DNA of 64,000 bases from Monarcha castaneiventris obscurior (Eukaryota; Chordata; Aves; Passeriformes; Monarchidae). The position numbers and the translations under genes were made by a program. This document shows, piece by piece, positions 19,230 to 30,425 of this stretch (positions are counted from its first letter, which is position 1; every line of letters starts with the position of its first letter). The stretch is from positions 1 through 64,000 of the forward strand of contig JAMPIT010000579.1 in assembly GCA_026261815.1 (NCBI GenBank), read 5' to 3'. The notes beneath the pieces are model-generated. The model was not told where the DNA came from and searched no databases. It saw nothing but the letters and a program-made list of their open reading frames with translations.

Positions 19230-20270
19230 CGATGGTGTCACAGCAGCGCCTGGGAGCTCACCATCACTGACCTGTGCCTGGCCCACTGCCCTGGTCTGGG
19301 CAGGGTGGCCTTGTGGCTGCTGACAGGGACCTTGTCCATGTCAGGCACGGCTGGAGTGGGAGGCACAGGAATGGGAGCAGGTCCATCCATAGGTCGATGG
19401 GCCTTGAGTAGGCTTAGGTCTTACTACAGGTCATCACTGATGATCGCCCCCCCATAAGGCCCAGGGAGATTTGTCAAGTCTGAAGTCTTTGCTTATTTTT
19501 AGGCCTCTCATGTTAACAGAATTTGATGTTGGTCCTGTGTTACATAATTTTCTGAAGTCTGAATCTGAGAAAAATTGTCCAATTGGACCAAGCTGAAAAG
19601 TTGTTGGAACCCAAGGCACGTCTCTGGCTGCCTTGGGAGGTCAGGGCATGCCTCTGGCTGCCTTGGGAGGTCAGGAGCTCCAGCAAGGGGGTCCCAGACC
19701 CTGGCAAGAAGCCCAGAATGGCACCGGCTTTGACCTCAGCCCATGGAAAAAGTTACCAACACTGTGAGAAACATTGCAAGCCACAAAACTGTGAAAATGA
19801 GTAGTGGTTTAGTATATTACAAGGTAAAAAAGTAGATTTTAGGGTTTTTAATATGAGGACGAAGGGTTTATGATCGAGGATTTTGGGCATTGCCCTGTTC
19901 TTCTTCTTCTTCTCCTTCTCCTCCATCTTCTCTGGTGGTGGGGGCACAAAATGATTGGTAGAATGAAAAAGAGGTAGAAATTACGCGTCTAGAATAGGTG
20001 CAAATTAATTGGTATAAAATAGTAAATAATAAATCCGTTGTGAAGAATGGTTGGATCATGAAAAGGGTACAAAAAGGATGGGACAGCCCAGGACTGGGCA
20101 GTGCCCGCTCGGACTCGGCTGCATCAGATGTGTGGCCTGAGCTGAGAGCTGGCAGAGATAAGAAGAAATAAACAACCTGAAACAACGTCTGCAGCCGTTT
20201 CTCATCTGCTCGGGCTCGGGGTAAGGTGTCCCAGAGGTGAAGATAAGAACCAGCATTTGTGTGGAGAACC
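19230..20270. other. Unassigned stretch
   Basis: Moderate composition with a twice-repeated TCTGGCTGCCTTGGGAGGTC at about 19,623 and 19,653, a minus-strand A/G run near 19,895-19,925 and AT-rich DNA to 20,060. No gene recognised. Confidence 0.3.
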
Positions 20271-20281
20271 TAACTCCCACA

Positions 20282-20507
20282 GGATGGGATGGGATGGGAT
20301 GGGATGGGATGGGATGGGATGGGATGGGATGGGATGGGATGGGATGGGATGGGATGGGATGGGATGGGATGGGATGGGATGGGATGGGATCCATGGGATG
20401 GGATGGAATGGGATGGGATGGGATGGGATGGGATGGGATGGGATGGGATGGGATGGGATGGGATGGGATGGGATGGGATGGGATGGGATGGGATGGGATG
20501 GGATGGG
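20282..20507. repeat. (GGGAT)n microsatellite
   Basis: About 225 bp of perfect or nearly perfect GGGAT pentamers, broken by one ATCCAT interruption near 20,390 and one GGAAT near 20,406. The long open frames on both strands here are products of the repeat. Confidence 0.97.
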
Positions 20508-20784
20508 GATGGCATTGTGGGGCTGGGATGAAGTTTGGGAGGGATGGGGTGGTTTGGGCACTTGGAGTGGGGCACTCAAGGGAGGGAAAGCACGAGCCAC
20601 TTTTGGGGAGGCTCCTGCTGCTTTTTGACAATTGTGGGGCCTCTGAGTGGCTTCTGGGAGGTTGCAGTGAATTTGGGGAAGGTGCCAAAAACCCCCTGCA
20701 ATTTGGGGGGCTGAGGTGAAGTGCCCACATTTTGGGAGGGTGAGGGGAGCCCAACTGGGAGGGGATCCTGCTGCTTTGCACCCC

Positions 20785-21725
20785 TTCAGGAAGGAAGGAT
20801 TCCAGGAAGGAAAGATTCCAGGAAGAAAGGAAGGATTCTGAGAAGGATTCCAGGAATAATTCCTGGATGGAAGGATTCCGGGAAGGATTCAAGGAAGGAA
20901 TCCAGGAAGGATTCCAGGAAAAATTCCAGGTAGGAAGGAAGGTTTCCAGGAAGGATTCCAGGAAGGAAGGATTCCAGGAAGGAGGGATGGAAGGATTCCA
21001 GGAAGAAAGGATTCCGGGATGGATTCCAGGAATAATTCCAGTAAGGAATGATGGATTTCAGGAAAAATTCCAGGAAGTAAGGAAGGTTTCCAGGAAGGGT
21101 TCGAGGAAGGATTCCAGGAAAGATTCCAGGCAGGAAGGGTTCCGGGAGGGATTCCAGGAAGGATTCCAGTAAGGAATGAATGACTCCAGGCAAATTCCAG
21201 GAAGGAAGGAAGGATTCCAGGAAGGGATCCAGGAAGGAAGGAAGGATTCCAGGAAGGAGTCCAGGAATAATTCCAGGAAGGAAAGATTCCAGGAAGGAAG
21301 GAATCCAGGAAGGCAGGCAGGATTCGAGAAAGGGTTTCAGGAAGGAAAGATTCCAGGAAGACATGAAGGATTCTGAGAAGGATTCCAGGAATAATTCCAG
21401 GAGGGAAGGATTCCAGGAAGAAAGAATTCCAGGAAGGATTCCAGAAAGGATTTCAGGAAGGAAGGATTCCAGGCGGAGTGAGTTCAGGAAGGATTCCAGG
21501 AAGGATTACAGGACACATTCCAGCAAGGAATCAAGGAAGGAAGGATTCCAGAAAGAATTCCAGGAAGGATTCCAGGAAGGAAGGATTCCAGAAAGAATTC
21601 CAGGAAGGATTCCAGGAAGGAAGGATTCCAGAAAGAATTCCAGGAAGTATTCCAGGATACATTCCAGGAATGAAGGACTCCAGGAAGGATTCCAGGATAC
21701 ATTCCAGGAAGGATTCCAGTACGGT
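20785..21725. repeat. GGATTCCAGGAA minisatellite
   Basis: About 940 bp of degenerate units built on GGAAGGATTCCAGGAA with A/G runs between. Units of 12, 16, 28 and longer composites are mixed. All six frames stay open for long stretches as a consequence, so no protein is called. The approach from 20,510 to 20,785 is single-copy DNA with no gene seen. Confidence 0.95.
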
Positions 21726-22129
21726 TCCCGCCCGGCTCCGTGGGTCCCGCGTGCCCCCACAGGTGCCCGGGCAGGTTCAGGATTACAGTCAGTAGCAAGG
21801 AGTCGGGAAGGAGATTTGCTCGCATTCCGGCAGGAGCATTTATTGCACCTTCGCTGTCGAAGGCAGCAGGGGCAAATACCAGAACAATGGCGAGCTCAGG
21901 GCTTTTCCCGGGGCCGGGGAAAAGGCGGGATCAGGGAGCGGGGACCAACAGGAGAACTCTGGGGCAGTGACGAGGGGTAGGGGCCGGCAGCCAGCCAGGG
22001 AATTAGAGCTGGGGTACATCAGCACAGGCGAGCAGGAGCCCTGGGAGAGGCCCCTTTCCCTCCCTAGAACCGATCAGCCTTTGGCAGCAGAGACTGTCTG
22101 AGCAAGAGCTCTCTCTGTCCCCTGCACCA

Positions 22130-22470
22130 CGGGTCAGTCGGCCACTGCACTTTACTCTCTCTCTTTCTTCTCGCTCTCTTAATTCTCTATTTCCTCTGTC
22201 TTTATTTTCTCTCTTTATTCTCTCTTTCTTCTCTCTGTCTTTATTCCATCTCTCTTGATTCTCTCTCTCTTCACTCTCTTTATTCTGTCTTTATTTTTTA
22301 TCTCTTTACTTTGTCTTTATTCTCTCTGTCTTTATTCTCTCTGTCTTTATTCTCTCTTGAATATCTCTCTTTACTCTCTCTCTTTACTGTCTTTCTCTCT
22401 CTTTACTCTCTGCCTTTACTCTCTCTCTCTTTCCCCTCTCTCTCTTTCCTGTCTCTGTCCCTCCCCGCAG
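22130..22470. repeat. TCTCTTTATTCTC pyrimidine-rich microsatellite
   Basis: About 340 bp of CTCTCTTTATT and CTCTCT phrases on the plus strand, ending just before a CpG-rich stretch. The interval 21,726-22,129 before it shows no gene. Confidence 0.9.
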
Positions 22471-22479
22471 CCGAGCGGG

Positions 22480-22985
22480 GCTGGCGGGAGCCGCGCTCCC
22501 CTCAGAGCCCCTGAGGGCGGCAGCAATGGCGGCGCCGCTCCCTCAGCGCCGCCCCGGCCCCGGCGGGCGGGGAGCCCTCGGCAGCGCCCTTGTGGCAGCA
22601 GGGACCGAGCCCCGGCCCCGGGCTCTGTCCCCGTGGCGCCGCAGAGCCGAGGGGGACACGGGCAGGGCGCTCGGCGCCATCGCCCCCAGCCCCGCAGCCC
22701 CTCTGGAAGCCGGCCCGGGGCTCGCCCCCGCCTCCTCCAAGGCCCTGCTGGGCTCGAGCTGCTGCTCAGCGCTGGCTGCGGATCCTGGGCTCGCCTGAGC
22801 GGGGTTTGTTTGCAGCCCGGGCTGCTGAGGATCGCTCGGGAAATGGCACTGCCAGGGCACTTTGTAAAGGGATCGGCCCGCTGCTTCCTTTGTGCTGTGC
22901 CTCACGCTGCTGTTTTGTTCCGCTTTTAGAGCCGGTCCATGTCTGTATAAAGGAATGCCCTGAAATGTCAGCTTTCAATAAAATG
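22480..22985 (+). other. CpG-rich stretch with short ORF and poly(A) signal
   Basis: A CpG island-like segment opens with GGCAGCAATGGCGGCG, a fair start context at 22,526, giving a 90-codon alanine- and proline-rich frame to 22,798. A canonical AATAAA lies at about 22,976-22,981. CpG start, short frame and poly(A) signal within 500 bp resemble a small transcript or a processed copy, but no homology is recognised and the frame may be compositional. Confidence 0.3.
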
Positions 22986-22999
22986 TCCTAGACTGACCT

Positions 23000-23990
23000 T
23001 TCCTGTGCTGGTGAGAGCCTTTCAAACCCAGCCTCTTGCCTGAGCTCTCTGCTGTTGTAGTTCCATGGACAGAGGTTGTTGTCTCTTACCCCTTCCCATG
23101 GGCAGGCCGGTGTTCAGCCATCTCCAGGACAGCAGGGCCCCACCCCACGTCCCTGGCACCTGGGAAGACAAAATCCATCCCTCCAAATGTCCCCCCTTGC
23201 TCCTTCTTCCCAGGCATTTGGCCCTGGCAGTGGGGTTTGTGCTGGTTGCTGCAGGAAAAAGGAGACCCCTGTGACACTGTGGGGCCACTGGAACCAAGGG
23301 GCCTTTGTGACACAGCAGGGCCTCGTGGAACCTTGGAGCCCAAAGGTGTGAAACATTCCTTGCATGGTTCTGCCTTGGGGAAGGGGAACCTCCTTGGTGG
23401 CAGCTTGGGCTTGGCACACACTTGAGGAGGGTGTCATTTTTCAATGGGGAAACTCAGGAGTTTTAGATTGTTTCAAAAAAAAAAAACCAAAAAAACCCCT
23501 CATCTCTGGCTGAGTTCAGCCAGTTCTCCAAGCACAGCAGGACCCAGGTGAGTGAGGAGAGACAGGATGAGGTTGGGAATGTGGAACAGGGTTGTCCACA
23601 CTGGGTCAGACCTCAAGGCACAGCTTCTGTGACCAGGCCAGACCTCCTGAGGAGAGACCCTGGATCAATGTTAGTCACAGAATGCTGCAGTCACCACTTC
23701 TCTAAAGAGAACAGCAATAAAATACACCCTTTAAAGTAGGAATGCATATGTCTTAGAAGCTCTTTGAAATATTTCTCCATAACTGCATTAGGAAACCTTC
23801 CTAATGAACAGCACCAGAGCAGAGGGAAATCAAGGCAGAGCCAGGGTTTGTCAGGACTTGTTTGATCCTAATGAGCCCCGTGGTGCATTTGGGGCTGAGC
23901 CCTTGAAACTCAGGGCCTGAGAGGAGATTGCACAAACCTTTCCAGGAGTCAAAGGCAGAGGAAATACCCAAAGTGTCTCGAGGCATTGAT
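23000..23990. other. Unassigned stretch with one GGAACCAAGGGG repeat cluster
   Basis: Near 23,270-23,345 are units of the GGTTCCATG family in reverse sense (GGAACCAAGGGGCCTTTGTGAC). An A-rich run lies at 23,476-23,490. No gene is seen. Block B begins at about its right end. Confidence 0.4.
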
Positions 23991-24059
23991 GGGTCCCACT
24001 GAGGTCCATGCCCAACACAGGCTCCTCATGGACTCCTTGGAGGAGAGAATTGGAGGCCA

Positions 24060-24500
24060 GGATTGCACAAAAACCTCTCAGAGACTCAGTGTGGGAAGGA
24101 AAATCCAAAGTACCTTCAAAATGCTGAGTATCTCAGAGCATTAATGAGCCCCACTGAGTGTCAATGCAAAGCTCTCAAGGGACTTGTTAAAGGAGATAAT
24201 TGGAAGCCAGGATTGCTCAAAATTCTCAGAGAGTCAGTGTGGAAAGTACCTTAAAAAAACTGCAGTACCCTGAAGCATTAATGAGCCCCAGTGAGTGTTG
24301 TTACTGACAAAGAATCTCCAGGGACTCATTAGGGCAGATAATTGGAGGCCAGGATTGCAGGAAGCTCTCAGAGAGTCCCAGGCAAAAGGCAAAGGCAAAG
24401 TGCTTGGAAAAAGCTGCAGTCCCTGGGAGCATTGAGGAGCCCCCCAGGGCCATTCCTGAGCAAGGCTCCCCAGGGACTCCTTGCAGCAGATCCCTGAGGC
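24060..24500. repeat. 145-bp tandem repeat, inverted copy (block B)
   Basis: Reverse complement of the array at 2,680-3,130, with TTGGAGGCCAGGATTGCA cores at about 24,050, 24,190 and 24,342. It marks the left part of the inverted receptor module. Confidence 0.75.
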
Positions 24501-24839
24501 CACTGGGATGTGGGGGGGATGCTGAGGGCAGCACAAGGGGGTGACAGTGCCCAGCCTTGCTGGGGCTGTGCCAGGAGGCCCCAGGGCCTCAGGACAAGGT
24601 GTCTCCTCACAGCCCTTGCTGGCACAGACGCTGCTGTGCCCCAGGGCACCAAGACTTGGCTTCTCTTTGTCCCCTCCTGGCATCCCTGCCTCCAGTTCTC
24701 TGCTCTGACTGCAGCCTGGGGACACTTTCTCACTCCTGTCCCTCACTGGGACCCATTAAAACTTCAGGAAACTTTGGAGTTCGAGTCTGACTTGAATTCT
24801 TGCGAGGTTTCTGCAAGTCCCTGTGAGGGCCTGATGTTG

Positions 24840-25208
24840 AGGGCCTCAGCAGCAAGGCCCGAGAGGGTCATGAAAGTGCTTGTGCTGTGTCTGTGCTGCT
24901 GAGCTGGGCCGGGCTCCTGGCACAGAGGCAGCTCCTGGCAAGCGGCAGCGCTGCAGAGAGACAGCTCTGGCCAGGAGCAGCTCCTGTGCACAGCCCAGCA
25001 GGGCTGGGGCACTGCCTGCAGCCAGCCCGGGCACAGCACAGAGGCACCCAGGCCTTCAGCTCAGCCGGGGCTGCCAAGGGGCTGACAAGTGACTGCGGGA
25101 GAATCACTGCCAGCCCCTGGCACAGGAAGCCTCTGGCTGCAGGACAAGGCAGCTGCAGCTCCTGCAGGGATCTCCTGAAGCTGCAACATCCCAATGTCTA
25201 TGGATTCT
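24840..25208 (+). other. Candidate noncoding first exon of the olfactory receptor (block B)
   Basis: Plus-strand counterpart of 1969-2335. It ends GGATTCT followed by GTGAGTAC at 25,209. Position, donor and orientation all fit a 5' untranslated exon of the intact receptor 2.4 kb downstream. The 340 bases before it (24,500-24,840) match block A and show no gene. Confidence 0.45.
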
Positions 25209-26594
25209 GTGAGTACAACTCAGAGCATCTCGAGTGTAGGGGAGGTGAAATGCTCATGAAGCTTTGATGTGCTGAGGATTTCTGATCTCTCATAGAATAT
25301 TTCCCATACAAGGATTTTGATAAAAATGAGGAAATTTCCTGAGACTTTGTTTTCAGTTTCCTGCTATTGGAGAATGGTGGGGAGGGAGGATAAATATTAA
25401 AGGTATTATGGATTTTCTAGTCAAGTTCCTGGGACATCTGAACTGTTACTTTTAGTGATCAGCAGGTGCACAGGAGATCCCTCATGTGCTTTCAGCCACT
25501 CCTGTGCCCATGGACAGCACCAGCATCACCTTGGCTGCACCCATCAGGCTCAGGCTGAGCTGTCCTTTCTCCAAGCTGCAAACAGAACCTGCCCCCAGCC
25601 AGTGCCCTGCACACAGGCAGCTTTCTGTGGGGCCAAGGAGAGTGCACAGAGATTTGGGGTCTGTGAGTGCTGGCAGGGAGAGATCAGGCACAGGGAAACA
25701 GCTGCAGGGGGAAAACTTCCAGGAAGCAGAGATGAGATCAGGGAATGAGAGAAAACAAACCCAGAAATGTTGTGTCAGGGTGGGTTTGGAGATCTGCAGA
25801 GGATCCCCCCCAGTGCAGCCCCTCCCTCTGAACAAGCCCCCTCCCTGCTGTCCCCCCCAGCCAAGCCTCTGCCCTCAGGGCCGGGGCTCCAAGGCGTGAA
25901 GCCCCTCCTGGGCAGGCAGAGCTGCAGCAGAGCCGTGGGGCAGCTCTGCAGCCCCGGGCCCAGTTCCCTCTGCAGAGCACAGGGCTGGGAGCAGCTGCCC
26001 GGCACTGGGGGGCTCTGGCAGGGGGCACGGCTGGCTCAGGGTGACGCTGTCCCCAGTGCCCGGCTGTGGGCAGTGCTGGCAGTGCAGCCAGGCCAGGAGC
26101 TCCATCTCCCTTCATCCACTGCCATCCCTGGCACTCTTGGCTCTCTCCCCGAGCTTTCCTTCCAAGCTGGGAGCTTCCTCCAGGAACCAAATCTGTCCTG
26201 TAGCATCTTTGTGTTATCTGAAAGCCCCAGGGAGAAAAGCAGAGATGCTACAAGTGTGATAATGCTGTTGGGGTGGTGAAATGAGCCAGGGGTGTCCTTG
26301 GCTATGAATGTGGTGCTGAGACCTTGAGAGAGGGAGAGACATTTGGGGGTCTGTGGTGGATCCATCTGCTCCCAGCAGCACCTGGTGATCTTTAAGGGAA
26401 ACATAGGAGGGTGATCATTCTGCATTTGAGAAAAGTGAAAACAGAGAAATTCTGAACAGGTCAGAATTACACAGCATCTCCCCTGAGTCTCCACTCATCA
26501 TCTGGCCTCAGGGAAAGCACTCTGTTCTGCCAGTGGGCAGCAGAAATGGTGAAAGTTTCTGATATCCAAGAATAGCAGGAGAGATGATAGGGAT
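25209..26594 (+). other. Probable 5' intron of the olfactory receptor, left part (block B)
   Basis: Matches 450-1968 of block A in reverse. No gene. Frames of up to 170 codons occur here and in block A but follow GC-rich composition; they have no domains and are not listed as genes. Confidence 0.45.
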
Positions 26595-27468
26595 TGTTGG
26601 GGTTTAGGATTTTAGCCTGTTTTTTCTCTTAAAGAATTTTACCCATACTAGTTGCTAGGGGACAAATCGCTGGATACTTAAAAGAAACAAAAGACCTGGC
26701 CACAGAGGCGGGGTGGGACTGGCCACCCTTTTGTCACCTGGGGGTTGGGACACCCGGGGCGGGGGGCTGCCTGGGTGCTCAAGGTTTAGTCTGGAAGCTG
26801 GCTCGCTTCGGTGTGGACGTCTCGGTCACCACTGCGGGTTTCTGCTTCTTTGGCTGTTTTGCTTTCTGCGGGCAAACCCCCGGGGTTCCTAAGCCTGCTC
26901 TCCTCCTTGTCCCGTCTGGAAACGGAGCTCCTGCGCTCTGCCGACTGAGAGACCTGCCGGGTTTCCCTGCCACAGCTCCGCAGTTTGATACCTCTCACTG
27001 CCACCCGAGATCTGCGCTCGCCCCTGCTGTTCCAGCCTGCTGTTCCTGAGGATCCGGCCGGACGCCCAAGAGTTTTGTGAGGTTTTTCTCATACATCCCT
27101 TCCCGGGACCCCGCGCTGCCATTCCCGGTGCTCCCGAGCTCGCTGCGGAGCGCCCCCTGCAGCCGCGGGGGAACCATCGCACCCTCCCTGCTCACCGGGA
27201 GGAGGAACTGCACCCAGGGGAAAGCGCCCGAGGCCGGCGCTGGGTTCGGGCTGCTGTTTGCTGTGACTGCCACAGCTATTGCTGTTTGTTTGTGTTGTTA
27301 TACATATATATTTATTAGTAAAGAACTGTTATTCCTACCCCTTATATCTTTGCCTGAAAGCCCCTTATTTTCAGATTTATAATAATTCGGAGGGAAGGGG
27401 GTTGCATTTTCCATTTCAGGGGAGGCTCCTGCCTTTCTTGTCTGACACCTGTCTTTCAAACCGAGACA
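26595..27468 (+). mobile_element. Solo ERV LTR with 5-bp target-site duplication
   Basis: Starts TGTTGGGGTTTAGGATTTTA and ends CTTTCAAACCGAGACA, the TG...CA form of an LTR. It is flanked on both sides by GGGAT (26,590-26,594 and 27,469-27,473), a 5-bp target duplication as made by ERVL-type elements. Internally it has a GC-rich middle and a TATTTATTAGTAAAGAACTG stretch near its end. No retroviral genes are present. Block A lacks it at the matching place. Confidence 0.88.
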
Positions 27469-27624
27469 GGGATCTTAAAAATCTCAGAGGTCTTAAACAC
27501 AGAAGTGTGTCTGTGTGTTCTGGGGGGCATTGATGGGAAATGGCTTTGATTGTGGTTACAGACATCTCCTCTCACTCTTCACTGTTTTTTCTCCATGGCA
27601 GAACCCAATGCCCAGAGAGAGCAA

Positions 27625-28623
27625 ATGTCCAACAGCAGCTCCATCAGCCACTTCCTCCTGCTGGCATTGGCAGACACGCGGCAGCTGCAGCTCCTGCACT
27701 TCTGCCTCTTGCTGGGCATCTCCCTGGCTGCCCTCCTGGGCAACGGCCTCATCATCAGCGCCGTAGCCTGCGGCCAGCACCTGCACACCCCCATGTTCTT
27801 CTTCCTGCTCAACCTGGCCCTCACCGACCTGGGCTGCATCTGCACCACTGTGCCCAAAGCCATGCACAATTCCCTCTGGGGCACCAGGCACATCTCCTAC
27901 TCAGGGTGTGCTGCTCAGCTCTTTCTGTTTGTCTTTTTTATGGGAGTAGAGGTTTCCCTCCTGACCATCATGTGCTACGACCGCTACGTGTCCATCTGCA
28001 AACCCCTGCACTACGGGACCCTCCTGGGCAGCAGAGCTTGTGCCCACATGGCAGCAGCTGCCTGGGCCAGTGGCTTTCTCTACGCTCTCATGCACACAGC
28101 CAATACATTTTCCCTGCCCCTGTGCCAGGGCAATGCCCTGGGCCAGTTCTTCTGTGAAATCCCACAAATCCTCAAGCTCTCCTGCTCCAAATCCTACCTC
28201 AGGGAACTTGGGCTCCTTGTGTTTTCCATCTCTTTAGCATTTGGCTGTTTTGTGTTCATTGTTTTCTCCTATGTGCAGATCTTCAGGGTTGTGCTGAGAA
28301 TCCCCTCTGAGCAGGGACGGCACAAAGCCTTTTCCACGTGCCTCCCTCACCTGGCCGTGCTCTCCCTGTTTATCAGCACTTCAGCATTTGCTCACCTGAA
28401 GCCCCCCTCGATCTCATCCCCATCCCTGGATCTGGCCCTGTCAGTTCTGTACTCGATGGTGCCTCCAGCCCTGAACCCCCTCATCTACAGCCTGAGGAAC
28501 CAGGAGCTCAAGGATGCCCTGAGGAAAGCGGTGACTGGATGCTTTTCACAAGTTAAAATCTCTCTATTTCCTTCTGCAGAGCATTCATGGTGTAACACAT
28601 CACATGCCCAGCCTGCCATCTAA
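27625..28623 (+). CDS. Olfactory receptor, OR14-like, intact
   Basis: A complete 332-residue odorant receptor in a single coding exon, expected in the cilia membrane and coupling to the olfactory G protein. In order: MSNSSS glycosylated N-terminus, GN (helix 1), HTPMFFFLLNLALTD (helix 2), the extracellular cysteine before helix 3, MCYDRYVSICKPLHY, helix 4 (AAAAWASGFLYAL), FFCEIPQ with the second-loop cysteines, SYVQIFRVVL before helix 6, KAFSTCLPHLAVL (helix 6) and PALNPLIYSLRN (helix 7). Helices 3, 6 and 7 carry all family signatures. An upstream in-frame ATG at 27,595 sits inside a TTTTTTCTCCATGGCAG acceptor, so 27,625 is preferred. The C-terminus is some 20 residues longer than usual for the family. 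It is the only full-length receptor in the window. Confidence 0.93.
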   Translation: MSNSSSISHFLLLALADTRQLQLLHFCLLLGISLAALLGNGLIISAVACGQHLHTPMFFFLLNLALTDLGCICTTVPKAMHNSLWGTRHISYSGCAAQLFLFVFFMGVEVSLLTIMCYDRYVSICKPLHYGTLLGSRACAHMAAAAWASGFLYALMHTANTFSLPLCQGNALGQFFCEIPQILKLSCSKSYLRELGLLVFSISLAFGCFVFIVFSYVQIFRVVLRIPSEQGRHKAFSTCLPHLAVLSLFISTSAFAHLKPPSISSPSLDLALSVLYSMVPPALNPLIYSLRNQELKDALRKAVTGCFSQVKISLFPSAEHSWCNTSHAQPAI

Positions 28624-30250
28624 AACTTTTAATAGTGCTGGGAGGGACAGGACAGGCTTTTCTACATTTTCCTTGTGGTAATTTTCACACTGAAAATTTA
28701 GTCATCATGCCATCCTGAATTCGCTGTCTACCCATTTAACTTGACCCACAGACTGTGTAAATGAGGAATCATGCTCTGTGTGTGTTTAAATAAAGGAAAT
28801 GTTCTTGCAGGGACTTCTTTGTCCAAAGTCCCCCCTCTGTTACCTCTCCTTCAGCTGCAGGGGCAGTGCCTGTGTGCAGAGGCTGAGAGAAAAGGAGTCC
28901 CAGCCCAGCAGCGCTGCCAGGGAGCAGCAGCACCTGGTCTTTGGAGAGCTGCACTTTTTCCACTCCCAGCCTCTCCTTTATTGTCCCTGTGCAGGGCCTG
29001 AGGGCTCTGGCAGCTCGGTCACTGTCCTGCTGCGTGTCCGTGCTGTGAGCACAGGCAGGGACAGCCCATGGGCACTGCTGGGACACAGCCGGGCTCCAGC
29101 ACAGCAGCTCCACCAGCAAAGGGCATTTCCTTGGTGCACTGCCCAAGGGCTGGGCTCTTTTTACTAACTTAGTCTCCAGGAGAAGCCCAAGGAATGGATT
29201 TTGCAGAATCTCACTGCTTTGCTTGTTTGTCCCTGGCGTCAGTGCAGTGAGATCAGGGTCCCATCGTGGTACTTCAGGGGCTGAGGGCTGGCTCAGGCGT
29301 TGTGTGTTGGTGGCCCATGGCCATGGAGGTGACAAATGATCTCCAGGTCACCTGCCTGGGGCTCTGCAGCTCGTGGTGGCTCTGGTGGCAGGTGAGCACT
29401 TTTCTGTAGGACACCAGAAGCTGCCAGGAGAGCACAGAGGATCTGCAGGGACAGCCCGGCCCATGGAGTCAGCAGTGAATGGAGCCCTGGAGCAGAGTCC
29501 TGCCCAGGGTGGGGTCAGGCAGAGATAAAGGACTGAATGTCTGCTGGGAGCCAGGAGAGCTCTGCAGCCCAGGGCACACAGCAGGCACAGGGAAAGGAGT
29601 GTGGGCACTGACTGCTCTGACCCTCAGGGAACTTCCCCAGGAGGATGCAGGGCAGCCCCAAGGCCACGGGGCAGCCCTGGAACAAGGCAGGCAGCCCTGA
29701 GCAGCCTCCATGGGCACAGCAGAGCCTGTGTGGGAGGGGGTCAGTGCAGGCAGCAGCAGCAGCCTCTGGCTCCCAGGCTGAGCAGCAGAGCCCAGCAGAG
29801 CCAGCCCAGGGCCCCGGGCAGCACAGCCCCCGTGCTCTGCACAGCAGCACCCCCAGCTCGGGGGCTCTGGGCAGCAGGGCAGGGGCTGCAGCAAGGGCTG
29901 CTCAGGCCAGCACAGACGTGTTCCCCTGGCAAAGGCTCTGTGGGCAGCTGGCATGGGCCAGGAGCAGAGCAGGAGCCCGTGTGTGTGCACAGGAGCCCTG
30001 GCAAGAGGCTGCCCTGGGCCTGGGCCAGCAGGAGCTGCCTGAGGAGCCCCGGGGCCAACTCTCTGCTGCTGTGCTGGCCAGCGGGGCTGGCCCTGGGGCT
30101 GCAGGAGCTGCCCGAGCTGAGCATCTCCTGAGCATTCCAGACACAGAGTGGCTGTCCCTGAGCTGCAGTGCCTCCAGTTCCTGCTGCAGGGCCAGCCCTG
30201 ACTCTGCTGCTCTGCAGGGGCAGGGAGAGGCTGCACTGGGCAGTGCCAGG
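28624..30250. other. Unassigned stretch right of block B
   Basis: AT-rich to 28,800, then GC-rich with many GCAGCAGC and CTGGG phrases from 29,600 to 30,250. A 188-codon minus-strand frame at 28,769-29,335 has no recognisable domain. No gene supported. Confidence 0.3.
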
Positions 30251-30255
30251 GAGAG

Positions 30256-30425
30256 GAGAACAATGGAGCCCTGGTTCTACGAGTCCCCACAGTGTCACAC
30301 TGGCCCCTTGGTTCCATGAGCCCCACAGTGTCACACTGGCCCCTTGGTTCCATGAGCCCCACAGTGTCACAATGGCCCCTTGGTCACACGAGGCCCCGCA
30401 GGGTCACAAGGCACCTTTGGTTCTC
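30256..30425. repeat. GGTTCCATGAG repeat, 36-bp form
   Basis: Units GGTTCCATGAGCCCCACAGT plus GTCACACTGGCCCCTT recur at about 30,310 and 30,346 with variants on each side. Same sequence family as the 75-bp array at 4-5.7 kb but with half the period. Confidence 0.8.

Noticed and set aside
20237..20719. Long open frames on both strands reading GWDGM or SHPIP repeats
   Set aside because: They are translations of the GGGAT microsatellite and have no independent support.
20786..21980. Frames up to 266 codons over the GGATTCC array
   Set aside because: Every frame of the repeat is open because its units lack stops; no domain, start context or splice signal.
27556..27891. Minus-strand frames opposite the intact receptor
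   Set aside because: Shadows of the receptor coding strand.
28769..29335. 188-codon minus-strand frame
   Set aside because: No domain, no clear start context and no copy elsewhere in the window; cannot be told from chance in GC-rich DNA.
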